From Apostichopus japonicus (Eukaryota; Echinodermata; Holothuroidea; Aspidochirotida; Stichopodidae), in contig NC_092573.1 of the NCBI RefSeq assembly GCF_037975245.1, positions 18,424,265 through 18,488,264 of the forward strand: a stretch of 64,000 nt of DNA, given 5' to 3'. Positions 47,024-57,556 of the stretch are shown piece after piece. Position 1 is the first letter of the stretch, and every line of letters starts with the position of its first letter. The notes beneath the pieces are model-generated. The model saw nothing but the letters and a program-made list of their open reading frames with translations. It was not told the DNA's origin and ran no database searches. Made by a program: the position numbers and the translations under genes.

Positions 47024-48521
47024 ATAATAATAATAATAATAATAAATGAGACTTATATAGCGCCAAATCAGTAAACAAAAGTTACTGCTCAAAGCGCTTT
47101 ACAAAGAAAGTAAATTAATTTACAAAAGAACAAGTGAAAAAATGGGTCTTAAGTAGACTTTTGAAAGTAGAAAGTTTATAGCATGTTCGAATGTGATCTG
47201 GTAACTTGTTCCAGAGATAAGACCCAGAGTATTGGAAGCTTCTGTAACCATAGTTCTTCAATCGTGGTTTTGGAACAGTTAAAAACAGTTTGTTGGAGGA
47301 ACGAAGTGTGCGAGTTGGAGTATATGGCAAGAGAAGTTGTGACAGGTACACAGGCCGTTCAAGATGATGAGCACAGAAGGTGAGAAGAAGTATTTTATAC
47401 TGGATTCTGTAGCTGATAGGTAGCCAATGAAGTTCCTTCAGAAGTGGGGTGGTGCGGCACTTTCTTCCCTTCCTTTTCACAATACAGGCAGTGGTGTTTT
47501 GGATCTTTTGGAGTTTCTTGATGGTCGAATCAGGAAGGCCAAATAAAAGTGAATTAAGAAAATCAAGCTTTGATGTCACAAACGCATGGACCAGCATCTC
47601 GCAAGTCTTATTATCGAGGTAATTCCTCATCAAACTGATTTTCCTAAGTTGCCAATTTGCAGAACGACAGAGATTAGTAACGTGATTTTCAAGTGACATG
47701 GTCTGGTCAAAATATGCACCAAGGTTTCTAACAGTTGAGGAGATATTAATAGAGTCTTTACCAACAGTGAGTGGTGGAAAATTAGGTGTAACTTCAGAGA
47801 AACGTGATCGAAAAACAATAAACTCTGTTTTATCACAGTTTAGTTTCAACTGATTAGTTGTAAGCCAAGTGTTAACAGCACTTATACAGGTTTCCATTTT
47901 ATGAAAAGCATTTGGCACATCATCCTTATCGAAAGCAAGAAGTAATTGAGTATCATCCGCGTAATGATGGAAATGAACACCATGGTGCCGTATAATATCA
48001 CTCAACTCCGCAAGATATAAAGAAAAAAGAACAGGTCCAAGTACAGAGCCCTGTGGAACACCAGTAACTAATGGACGAGGAGACGAGAGAACATCTTCAA
48101 TTTTCACCTGTTGATAACGCTCAGTAATATAAGAATTGAACCAGGATAGAACAGTACCACCTAACCGATACTTTGACTGCAGTCTTTCTAACAAAATGGA
48201 ATGATTAACTGTATCAAAAGCTGATGATAAGTCTAAAAGAACTAAAAGGACAAAGCAGTCTTCATCAAGCTTGGATGTAATAAAATTATGAACTGCATTG
48301 AGGGCAGTTTCCGTACTGTGACCAGACTTATAAGCTGACTGGTACGGTTCGAGAAGATTCTCCTGCGTAAGATAATCCATTAAGCGAGATAAAACTGTCT
48401 TTTCCAAAACCTTTGAAACGAAACTCAAGTTCGAAATAGGGCGATAATTTTTTAAACAGTTTCTATCTAAGCTGGTCTTTTTAAGTAACAGTGTTTTCAC
48501 CTCAAGAAATGACTCGGGCAT
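47024..48521 (-). mobile_element. 5'-truncated LINE (L2/CR1-like) with (ATT)n tail
   Basis: The 3' end is typical: after the stop codon at 47115 the minus strand has AAAGCGCTTTGAGCAG, then TTTGGCGCTATATAAG and an (ATT)n tail at 47024-47045. The 5' end breaks within the reverse transcriptase leader near 48521, the usual result of incomplete target-primed reverse transcription. It is inserted in the inferred SANT-gene intron in the same orientation. Confidence 0.85.
47115..48521 (-). CDS. LINE reverse transcriptase, uninterrupted 468-codon frame
   Basis: Motifs in order: NYRPISNLSFVSKVLEK (about residue 25), HSTETALNAVHNFI, VLLVLLDLSSAFDTVNHSIL (motif A with catalytic Asp), VTGVPQGSVLGPVLFSLYL (motif B), HHYADDTQLLL (motif C, catalytic DD), NQLKLNCDKTEFIVF, NLGAYFD, KLDFLNSLLFGLPDSTIKKL, HWLPISYRIQYKILL and the C-terminal SGSYLWNKLPDHIR. 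All reverse transcriptase motifs are present and no stop or frameshift interrupts them, so this is a young copy. The endonuclease is missing through 5' truncation, so it is not autonomous. The listed Met is just the first in frame, not a natural start. Confidence 0.9.
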   Translation of the reverse strand: MPESFLEVKTLLLKKTSLDRNCLKNYRPISNLSFVSKVLEKTVLSRLMDYLTQENLLEPYQSAYKSGHSTETALNAVHNFITSKLDEDCFVLLVLLDLSSAFDTVNHSILLERLQSKYRLGGTVLSWFNSYITERYQQVKIEDVLSSPRPLVTGVPQGSVLGPVLFSLYLAELSDIIRHHGVHFHHYADDTQLLLAFDKDDVPNAFHKMETCISAVNTWLTTNQLKLNCDKTEFIVFRSRFSEVTPNFPPLTVGKDSINISSTVRNLGAYFDQTMSLENHVTNLCRSANWQLRKISLMRNYLDNKTCEMLVHAFVTSKLDFLNSLLFGLPDSTIKKLQKIQNTTACIVKRKGRKCRTTPLLKELHWLPISYRIQYKILLLTFCAHHLERPVYLSQLLLPYTPTRTLRSSNKLFLTVPKPRLKNYGYRSFQYSGSYLWNKLPDHIRTCYKLSTFKSLLKTHFFTCSFVN

Positions 48522-50100
48522 TTTTAATTATCTCTAGAAAATTTGAAGGTGAGAATCTTCCCGAATGTGCATTTGATAAGATATATAGATCTGCAATTCT
48601 TCGCAATTAAAATGTGGACGCAATTCTGATAAACCCTTTCAAAGGTTATATTTTGACTTTCCAAAACCTTAACTCAACAAAGGTCACTGTGTTTTCATCA
48701 AAACACTGAGTAAATTTCAGCCACTTTCTATCATATTACCATATTTCCATAATCGATTCATTTCTAAGCAATTTCCGTAGAGTTTTTGGCCTTACAATAA
48801 ACCTTACGAATTAAAGTCATCCGCGTTCTGAAAATCTCTTTCTACCAGCAAATTTGCAGCAAGCTTTCAAGTCTTTTTTGAGACACAATGATGTTATCTA
48901 TCATTCAATGAAAACAAAATGACAGTTGTATGTTGGGATTTCTATCCAAACATATGTAATCTGGACTTTTATTTAAGGACCCCTGGATGTATCCAGATCG
49001 AGGCTATGTTGTTGGTATCTTTATTTAATTTTCATCTCCAACTAAACGTAAACCACAATGGACCTAGTATGTTACTAAAAAGAAAAGGCTCTTCCGAGTC
49101 TTACCGATACCCCCCTAAAGCAGAGTGAGATGAATGACTGGACTTCAGATTTGGGATTGTAACCAGATCGAAGAAAACAAATTTAGACTAATAGAACTCT
49201 CCAGGACAGTAATTTGATAGCTGTCTTTGCGTCGTAGAAGCAATAAACAATGATTTGAAAAAAGAAAAAAAAAATATCAGCAGAAAACAGTTAATAAGTA
49301 TGACAACTTTGGGAGGTTTCAGATCGATGGTTAAAGGCAAAAGTTTATACCATGCTTGTATGTATCGATGGAAAATTCTACTTTGTGACAATCACACTGT
49401 CCTTACCTGACTCAAAAACCCATAGTTGTCACTCCGAATAGCAGTTAGATACTCTTCTATGCCTAGTAATTTACCTCTGGTCACCTAAATTTTGTCTATT
49501 TTGAGAGCATTGTGGTCAAGTGAATGTGCGGTAGAATCAGGAATGCAGGATCAAGTTAAACTATTTATGCAAGACTCATACTTACCTTCAACTATAGGGA
49601 CAATGTATAGGATCGGATAAACTGTGACAATGATGCACTTAGTTAATTAATTAATTAACTTAATTAATTAGTTAACTTAATTAATTAACTACGTATACAA
49701 ATAGCCTTTGTCTTCACCAAACTGTCTATCATTCCTGTCAGCTAAGTACTTGTGTATACTGGCATCACGCACCTATCATCTGACAATATTCTTTAAATAC
49801 ATATTTTCTATGACTCCCCAACCACCCCCCCCTCCACAACACTAACTTTAATGGTATGGTCTTTGAGTACTGCCAAAACAGTAATGTATCTATGCACTAA
49901 ACTTATGACTTTATAAGATTCTCCATTCCTTAAAACCCATTCCCTGAGACATGTTGCCTTCATGTAGTGAACTTTCAGATGTCACTCACTATGAAGATCA
50001 CGACCAATTCAAAATGCTTCAAGAGAGTGGTTGATGCACTTTTATGTCTACCAAGGGTCTTTTTTCTTTCTTTCTATTTCCTTTGCTTGATTATTCTTAC
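48522..50100. other. intronic stretch
   Basis: No supported gene. A TTAA-rich repeat lies at 49639-49690. A good minus-strand donor near 49591 has no fitting phase with the SANT exons. Confidence 0.4.
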
Positions 50101-50203
50101 CTGAGCTGGTGTCTTGTTTTCTAATTTTCTCGCAACTTCCTGAAAACTCTCTGAATTAGCCCCAAGTCGCTGAGCCGTTTCCAGCAACAGCATGTCTGTT
50201 TCA
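50101..50203 (-). CDS. internal coding exon with SANT/Myb-like helices 1-2
   Basis: Flanked by an excellent acceptor (TTTCCTTCTTTCTTTCCCAG) and donor CAG|GTAAG. After one base finishing the previous codon it reads ETDMLLLETAQRLGANSE, then SFQEVARKLENKTPAQ. The pattern helix, short loop, helix, N-x-TP matches the SANT/Myb fold used by chromatin and DNA-binding proteins. The exon ends in phase 0 and continues in 41595-41693; it receives phase 2 from 57493-57556, making a Phe codon at the junction. The usual Trp of helix 1 appears replaced by this Phe. GON4L-like identity is a guess. Confidence 0.65.
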
Positions 50204-51906
50204 CTGGGAAAGAAAGAAGGAAACAAATTAAAAACCAGAAACAGCCAAACATTTGAATAAATTTCTAATTAATCTGGGTCCTTCAGATCGGTTTGAAATA
50301 GACCCTGGAAGAGGAAATAATTAGGCAAGAGTGAAACGTGAGACAGAAATTTAACTTCATGATGATGCAAAACAGTTTCCTAGAAGCCTATAGGAGATAT
50401 TACTCTATCGCAATGTGCTGTAAACAACTGCAAAGAGTATTCAATTTTTCTGGAAATATAAAACAAACAAAATTGTAACAGCATTTCATTTGGTCCTCAA
50501 AAGAGCTTACATGCCATGCCATGGCTCTGGTCTGAACTTTTGAAAATGTCATATATTTTGAAAATTCAGTCCGAAACATTCTGCAGAGTAACACACCTGT
50601 CTCCTCTTTGACTGATTAGACGATACTAAATCAAGCACTCCGATTGGCTGGACGTAACTGCAGTGCATCATTCAAATTAAGGGATGCTGTATTAACATAA
50701 TTGTTATTCAATCAAATATTATTTATTTGGGGCACTAAAACAGACCCAAACTAACATAATGTATTTACTACATGTTTCCACTTAAGTTTAATTTCTATCC
50801 TTGTTTGGTGAAGAATAGTGCCACAAGGTCGTTGCAATTTCATCCTAACTGCAGCTAGTTATAAAAGATCTCATAAGCTGATCACATAAAAAAGAAAATG
50901 TTTATGCAGGAGTGGTGGCCTTGAACTTTCGAAGATTCATTTATAGAGATCTCCGGCCTCTAATATTGATTGTCGGAATTTGATTTGATACATGCAGGAA
51001 CCCTTCCGTGTGTTTTCAGCTTTGCGGGTAATTTGAAATCTAAACTCTTACATTAGTTTGAATTAAATCAATCAACCAGATGTGGCTGCAAAAAAACTAT
51101 GGATCATTATACAATCCACTTTAATAATCAAATACAGAAATTTTTGTATTCCATAATAACATATGTGTTAAATCTTCATTTAAAAAAAACACTAATATTT
51201 CATATATCCCAACTTATCAGTCTCTGTGCAACAAAAATAGTCACTTATTTCACTCAATAAAATAAAGTAAATGTTACCAAGGCTTATATCAATTCAAATC
51301 TGGAAATTGTATAAAACTTGGCTGGACTCCCGGGAAAATTGGCTACAAAAAATCCAATTGCTCTAAATAATTCTGAAGCTCTGGCAACATGTGTCCCTTC
51401 TGAGATGTTTTGTTATATGGAAGGGCTTTTCTTTCTTCACCTCTAGCAGGCTAAGTTGACCTATGAACTCTAAAAATGTGGTACTTCTTACATTCATCAT
51501 AAAAAATACCTATCACTGGCATAAGTGAACTCTATCCACACCGGAGTCATCATGCAATCATGCATACTAAATTAGATTTTTACTTTTATTGCTAAAAGAA
51601 GACACACCTCCACAAAAAACAAGGTTTTTATATTCCTTCTTCTGATCTCTATTGACCTTAGTTTAATCAACAGTTTACCTCAAAAGATGCATAACTCTTC
51701 AACCTACTACACAGAAACTTGGCATGACCTATGACCTCCATCAAAAACAGCAGGATACTCTTGAGCTCTGCAGACGTTATTTTCTTTTAACCCCAAAGAT
51801 ATGGTTCTTGTACTGATAATAGGTAACTTAATACGTCATGTATGATATAGGTTACATTGGCAATCTTGAGGTATCAAGTATGTGAGATATTGTGTATCGT
51901 GAGATA
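50204..51906. other. intronic stretch, right of the SANT exon
   Basis: No gene, repeat or element recognised. Confidence 0.4.
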
Positions 51907-52266
51907 CCTGTGCACAGGGGCGTCAATCCGATTTGAAACGTGGGGGGACGGAATCGATTCGAGTATTCCGGCCGTAAGTACTATCTAAGCGGAGCGCCAC
52001 CATCGGTTGGCGCATAGCGTACAAGAAAATATTTCTTCTGGCAGACCCCTCAGATTGCAGGAAACGGCACTTCCCGTGCATTATGGCAGAAAGCAACACC
52101 CCTAAAATTGATAAAAATTTCCGGCAATTTTTTATTTTGGGAAATATTCTCGAAGGAAGTGATCGCCATTTATTCCTAAGTTTACCAATTCCTCGTCTCC
52201 CAGAAGCGCCCAACATTTAAGATATCGAAACATTTTCGTGTTGGCTGATCCATGATCATCGCCCAT

Positions 52267-52922
52267 CAAGGGCGGCGGAAGCACTTTTAATCTGGGGGGG
52301 GGGGCACCGACATCAAAGGGCACTTTGCAGCAATTCGATTGGACTGATGCAGCCTTATATTTAGTACCCTTTACAACTCTTATTGTATTATCTTATTTGT
52401 GTACACACATCACTCCATCAACGCCCCCCCCCCCCCACCCCCTCTCAAGGAAAATATGCATACTAGCACTGCAATATCCAATGTGCAAATTGGGAAACAA
52501 GGAACAAGTTTTCTTTTGAGACAAAATGAGGCGAAATCATGCTAATTGCTAATGTAGGAATCTTCCGAATTAGAGTTTATTCTTGTTAATATCTCAACAA
52601 ATTTGTTTCATTCGAAATAGCTTTGAGATTGACCCACAGAAATTCACTAAGAGTCAGAGGCGTAGCCAGGAGTTGCAAAGTTGTATGCACGACTATCTGA
52701 GCGGAGCGCCACCATCGGTTGGCGCAGAGCGTAGTAGAAAATTTTTGGTTTTACAAACCCCTCAGATGGCCGGAAAAAGGCCCTTCCCGAGTGTTCATTC
52801 TGGTTCCCTGGCCTCTTGCTAACTTGAGACACCTCAATTTTTATGTAGAAAATGGGAACATTTTTAACCTGGGGAAAAGTGGGGGCACGTGCCCCCTGTG
52901 CCCCCCGGTTCCGCCGCCCTTG
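52267..52922. mobile_element. hAT family A, copy 3 (656 bp)
   Basis: CAAGGGCGGCGGAA at the left and its complement at the right. Target sites TCGCCCAT (52259-52266) and CCGCCCAT (52923-52930) match at 7 of 8 bases. It shares with copy 2 the inner hAT-like terminus (CAGAGGCGTAGCCAGGA at 52655) and the module (52693-52785), both absent at the same place in copy 1. No transposase. Confidence 0.9.
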
Positions 52923-53235
52923 CCGCCCATGCCCGTGAGAAGTGGTGACTGGGTGAAGAAAAAGCCATGCCGTTTGAAAACATGGGCAGAAAAAGTGAAA
53001 GTAGCGAAACCTAAGGTAAAACGCGCGATAACGAAGTGATTATTTTCCAGGTTAATTGAGACTATCAAACGCGAGCTTAGGACAAACATATTCAAAGGTA
53101 ATGGCATTACTAATCCCGATATGTCGTCTTTGAGGTGTGTGGAAAATCCGCAACGACCATCAAAGAGCAACTGAATATTTAGTCTACTTTTCGATTTCGA
53201 AAACACTTTTTTTTAAATTATGACAACATTTTATG

Positions 53236-53299
53236 ACACCTTTGATTTTTTTTGGGGGGGGCCTGTGCCCCCCGGGCCCCAATGGGCACGATGCCACTG
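53236..53299. mobile_element. isolated hAT-like terminus inside element C
   Basis: Read inward from 53299 the sequence is CAGTGGCATCGTGCCC, then GGGGCCCGGGGGGCACAGG, resembling other hAT ends here. The opposite end was not found. Confidence 0.35.
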
Positions 53300-53328
53300 A
53301 CCCCAGGGCCTCAGATATAGGCCCATTG

Positions 53329-53683
53329 CAGGGGTGGGCAACCTTTTGAATGAATGGGCCAGATTTTACGAGTGAAAGATTGACAGGGCCGCACCTAACC
53401 AACGGCATGCTGCTGATTTCAAACCTTTGATTCCGAGGACGTTCAAGCAATAGGTGTGTGTACTTAATCTGTATTCACAAAACCATAATGTCAATACAGT
53501 CCTGTTGATAATTAATGGTGATAATAGACCAACCTGACAGCATCATAAGTGCAGATAAATTCTAAGCAGCTAGCTGGTGATGATGCAAAATAGATTGATT
53601 TTTTTTCTTTTTCTTGAGACATCTCACAGGCCGCAAAAAAATCACTGGCGGGCCGCATGTGGCCCGCAGGTTGCCCACCCCTG
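53329..53683. mobile_element. hAT-type MITE, 355 bp, inside element C
   Basis: Left end CAGGGGTGGGCAACCTTTTG; right end, read inward, CAGGGGTGGGCAACCTGCGG. This is the widespread CAGGGGTGGGCAA terminus of hAT elements. Target sites GCCCATTG (53321-53328) and GTCTATAG (53684-53691) agree at only 5 of 8 bases, so the insertion is old. No coding content. Confidence 0.8.
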
Positions 53684-54190
53684 GTCTATAGGAACGATGT
53701 CCCAAAATTTCCCGGACATATAGGCGAAGGAAGCTATCCGCCGCGACTGCATGTGAGTTTCTCGACTTTCTGTCCTGGGAGTCATACCACAAAATGGTGC
53801 ATTTCCTCATACGCCATTATTAATAATTTAAATAACTAACTAATAAGGCACAGCCCATATCCGAGTTCGTATAGCGAGCTTAGCGCAAATTTGGCGCCAG
53901 CATATTAAACCAGGTTGCTAGGTCTATGAGAATACATTTACATGAAATTTGAAAACAAGGATAGCAAGACAAACAACTTTTATTATGTTTTCAGGACCTC
54001 ACACATGCGCATGTATCATCAGACTTAGAAAAGGTCCCATGTGAGTGGTGGCTAAAGTGATGAAGGCATGAAAATAAATCAGTGGTTGTTCGTTGGAGTC
54101 CTCAAGGAAGTTACCTCGGTTGCTAGGTGTATTTGTATCTGGTTATCGGGTGAAATCTGGTCGGAGCGTACTATGTAACCACCATGTACC

Positions 54191-55036
54191 CAGGGACGTA
54201 GCTAAGGCCTGATGATTGGGGGGGGGTGTAGTGGCTGAAAATCGGTTTTGAAGCCAGAAAATTCCAACTGCTGCTTTGTACCCCCCCACCCTCCCGCTAC
54301 TCGTCAACGATACGGTCAGTGTCAGTCAGAAAACCCAATCTATCGCGACTGCACTTCTGTTACAGACTTGTTGCGATACATTTGTACCCACTGGCACTCA
54401 TTTCAAAAACTTATTGCCCCCCCCCACCCCAACCAAATATTTTTGTGAAATTCGGGCAATATGCTGATAGCTTTTTTGATAATTTGCAATGTGTTTTTCA
54501 GTGGTTATACTGATATTATTATTATTACCCAACAATTCTCACCAATACGGAAGGGTAATAAGACGGAAAATGATTGTATGCTATTTGCATGCGATGTAAA
54601 AACCGATGCATGCCTGTATGATATGCACATGATCATATGTGTTGCGCGCGAAGCGCGCGAAAAATTTTGGTTATATTTTTCGGGCAAGTCGTTACAACCC
54701 CCCCCCCCACAAAACAAATTGGGCTCCTACGCCTATGACGGTAGTTCTATTAGGCATTTTTTTGTAGTATTCAAAATCATAAGAAGTTTTGTACGGTGGA
54801 GTATAATAATCGCGAGAAACAATTTCCCAAAGTGGCAAGGAAAACGTGGTAAATATGACAGGTTAAAGGTCAATTTTGACCGAAATTTAAAAAAAAAATT
54901 ACATGAAAAGGCCTAGATAAACTAGAGTGCGACAGTCAGAAATTCCGACTGTCGCACTCCAATTTTCCAACTAGCGTCAGTTTTACCATGGCTTGGGGGG
55001 TGAGACACACCCACACCCCCTCTAACGACGTCCCTG
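54191..55036. mobile_element. probable nested hAT-like unit (D) interrupting the transposase
   Basis: Left end CAGGGACGTAGCTAAGG; right end, read inward, CAGGGACGTCGTTAGAGGG. The right end cuts the transposase frame right after FHIHR. The flank left of 54191 may continue it (RSDQISPDN). No clean 8-bp duplication (CATGTACC versus CACGGTGA). A second hAT-like end, CTCCTACGCCTATG, lies at about 54724-54737, and the hairpin at 54925-54959 is inside. Confidence 0.5.
54925..54959. repeat. near-perfect 35-nt palindrome
   Basis: Perfect 13-bp arms GAGTGCGACAGTC and GACTGTCGCACTC around AGAAATTCC, which itself pairs except for one position. It sits near the right end of unit D. Confidence 0.9.
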
Positions 55037-55410
55037 CACGGTGAATATGGAACACGATCACATGGTTCAGCCTCTGTTGAGTCATGGTGCTCCGTAGCCT
55101 TGTCTTCAAACGCCTCAAAGCACTAAAAGATCTCTCGGCTTCCGTCGAACTGGCGGAGGAGACGAGGAGCAACCGCAAGAGAGCTTCGACTTCACCAAAC
55201 ATAGCCCGTACCACTGGATTCATCAACTTGAATATTTGTCTATACCCTTCAACCGACGACGAATAGAACTGGCCTCGAAATAAAGGCAGACTAAGCTTAA
55301 GAGATTTGGAGAGCTCGGGGTACCAACTCACGAGATCTGGGTGGAATTCTCCATTCAGCAGCATTGAGTGATATTCGAGGATATGAATCCTTAGATGTGT
55401 AAGCCGTAAC
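55037..55410 (-). pseudogene. hAT transposase C-terminal fragment with hATC domain
   Basis: The minus strand reads HLRIHILEYHSMLLNGEF, then PDLVSWYPEL, YRQIFKLMNPVVRAMFGEVE, LLVSSASSTEAERSFSALRR and LKTRLRSTMTQQRLNHVIVF, HIHR. S-x-x-x-AERSFSALRRLK-x-RLRSTM is the hATC dimerisation signature. The frame is cut by unit D just after HIHR and upstream by the internal deletion, so no catalytic Asp/Glu residues are present. Confidence 0.88.
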
Positions 55411-55542
55411 CAAATAGAGCCACGACACTACTCTTTTTCCAAATTTGTGGGGCGGACATTTGATATTGTTTCCCCCATCCATCGAAATGTGGGGGGGACG
55501 TGTCCCCCCGTCCCCCCCTGGATTGACGCCCATGCCTGTGCA

Positions 55543-57490
55543 CACTGAGTTATAAACTCACATTGCGCATCCACACACACAACATACACAGGCACACATA
55601 CAGCATATTAAATTACTTGACTTAGTTTCAATGGCACATAACTAATAACACAGAAATTACTGCTTCAATAGTAATCTGTTTTAGACACCTGAACATTAAA
55701 CAAAAAGGATCTCCATGGAATGACATAATAAACAATTTGATAAGTATATGCAATTATGGAATTTATATCTGTAGCAAGACTAACAGATGGCAAACTTCAA
55801 ACTGTTTCCTGCAAATCAGATAGAAACCGCACGGAGAGTCCAAAGGTGTGCAAAGGAAATTAATTTATCATTGACCTAACTCAATGAATGATAAATCAAG
55901 TGTAGTCAAAGCACAGATCATACGATTTGATAAATATATATATATATATATATATAAACATATATATATAGAAAAAGAAATTATGTACTGTAAGTATTTA
56001 CAGGTCTGTACAGTATCTGTCAGCTGATATATGATTGATAATGCATATATAGTTTCACACCCCAAAAGTAGCTTCGAAATGAACGAAAAGGCAAACTAGG
56101 TTTACCAGAACTTTAAAGTTACCTTTTGAAAGGACAGTATAGTCATCTTCGTAAGATGAACCATTTGTATTAAACAATGTGAAATATTTGAGGTTTTCGG
56201 AAATATCTAAATTTCAAAATGACATATTTCCTAGTGAAACACGCCCAATTACATCGCACTCTAAGCGAGCTTAGCTGATAGTTCTGAGACCAAAGTTGGA
56301 CTAGCTGTGTCTTCTTATGAAGTTGCAGTCATCTTCCTGAGATGAATCCGCACAAGTATAGAAAAATTATGAAAATTAACATTCAAAGGTACACGCAAGT
56401 GTGATCACCAATTAGCCAATTAAATTGCTGATGTTGATTACGAAATTTATTTTCAAAATGTTTCCAGGAGCACTACATACCTTTGTAAGGAACCTTTATC
56501 CAATCTTAATAACCTTTACCACATCTAGCAATTTTACTACATGCATACCAGAACCGTGTACTGAGTCGACAGATGAATGGTAAATCACCTATTGCCAGAA
56601 TATGTATTGCTTTCTTTCAAAATTTATCTCCTAATAGCAGGCAACCTTGTTAAAGGAATATTTACTTAAGTGCTTCAGCTTCCTAAGAAGGATATACCAT
56701 ACGAAAAACTCTCTCTAGCTGTGATGGGCGCACGGAAATATCAAAACGAAAAACAAAAATCTGATTTCCTCCAACACAGACCACCTTTAAAGTAAATTAA
56801 TGTTTATCCAATCTGACTATAAAACTGAAGCCATCTTCATGAGATCTGTCACATTTGACACATAATCAATGACACAAATGAGGGGAAATGTCACTTGAAT
56901 TAGATTTATAAACAGAGAACAAAAAGAGAAGGGCATGCAACTACCTTCTCCACATTGTGTTTTTGTTTGTTTGTTAATCAAGGTGATAGAAAACACAACT
57001 TCAAGAAAAAAATATGCATAGACACTATGATTTTTTAAGATATATGCCCTACTTTTATGGGCAAAGGGAATGTTATGTCATGATATGAAACCACAGCTAG
57101 CAGGCAAAGTTGATATTTCATACATGTACAATATCCAGTTACAGCTCACAGTTATAGCCATACTGCTATAGATATAATTTATACAAAGATATATTTTAAT
57201 TAAGAACATTTCCTAATATACCCTGAGGGTACACACAGGAGGACAAATGTTAACTCCCAGGAAATTAATGGGATGGGTACAAACTCCTGTGTCATTAAAA
57301 TATAAAGTAAACATTTGAAGATAAAGTAAATCAACATTAGAAAAATTGACTGTTAAATACTTAACATACTAACTAGAGAAAGTATACAGAAATCTTAATC
57401 CAAAGGTTTTAATGTTTGATCATTTTGAAAAGTAAGGATTTTGTGCAGGCGGGTCAAGAGGCAGACTGAATTGATTCCAAACTTTTACCT
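55543..57490. other. intronic stretch with a short (TA)n
   Basis: A TA tract lies at 55935-55970. Vague CATCTTC(N)TGAGATG-like motifs recur near 56140, 56330 and 56830, perhaps an old dispersed repeat. No gene supported. Confidence 0.4.
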
Positions 57491-57492
57491 AC

Positions 57493-57556
57493 AAGTTTTG
57501 AGCTGATTCTCTGAAGTCTGGATCTATAAACGTTGCGGCACAGTACTTTGTCAGCT
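57493..57556 (-). CDS. internal coding exon preceding the SANT domain
   Basis: Excellent acceptor (CTTCCTGCCTTTTTATCAG) and donor GTAGGTAAA. It reads LTKYCAATFIDPDFRESAQN, with two bases before and after. Its outgoing phase 2 fits exon 50101-50203 exactly, giving FRESAQNFETDMLL across the junction. No motif of its own. A donor further right at the GTAAAAG would create an in-frame stop, so the upstream GTAGGT is chosen. Confidence 0.5.

Larger units (their letters stand above)
51915..55534. mobile_element. 3.6-kb hAT element (C) with perfect 8-bp TSD and nested hAT insertions
   Basis: Left end CAGGGGCGTCAATCC; right end, read inward, CATGGGCGTCAATCC. The target duplication CCTGTGCA is perfect (51907-51914 and 55535-55542). 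It carries a hAT transposase C-terminus on the minus strand (55037-55410). It is enlarged by family A copy 3 (52267-52922), a 355-bp MITE (53329-53683) and probably another unit (54191-55036). The transposase N-terminus would need far more than the 125 bases left before the right end, so the element was internally deleted. Confidence 0.88.

Noticed and set aside
52583-52822. Frames with LRQPMVALRSDS or GAPPSVGAERSRKFLV, recurring in four places
   Set aside because: They recur because the DNA module is repeated and appear on both strands; no sign of protein-level selection could be established.
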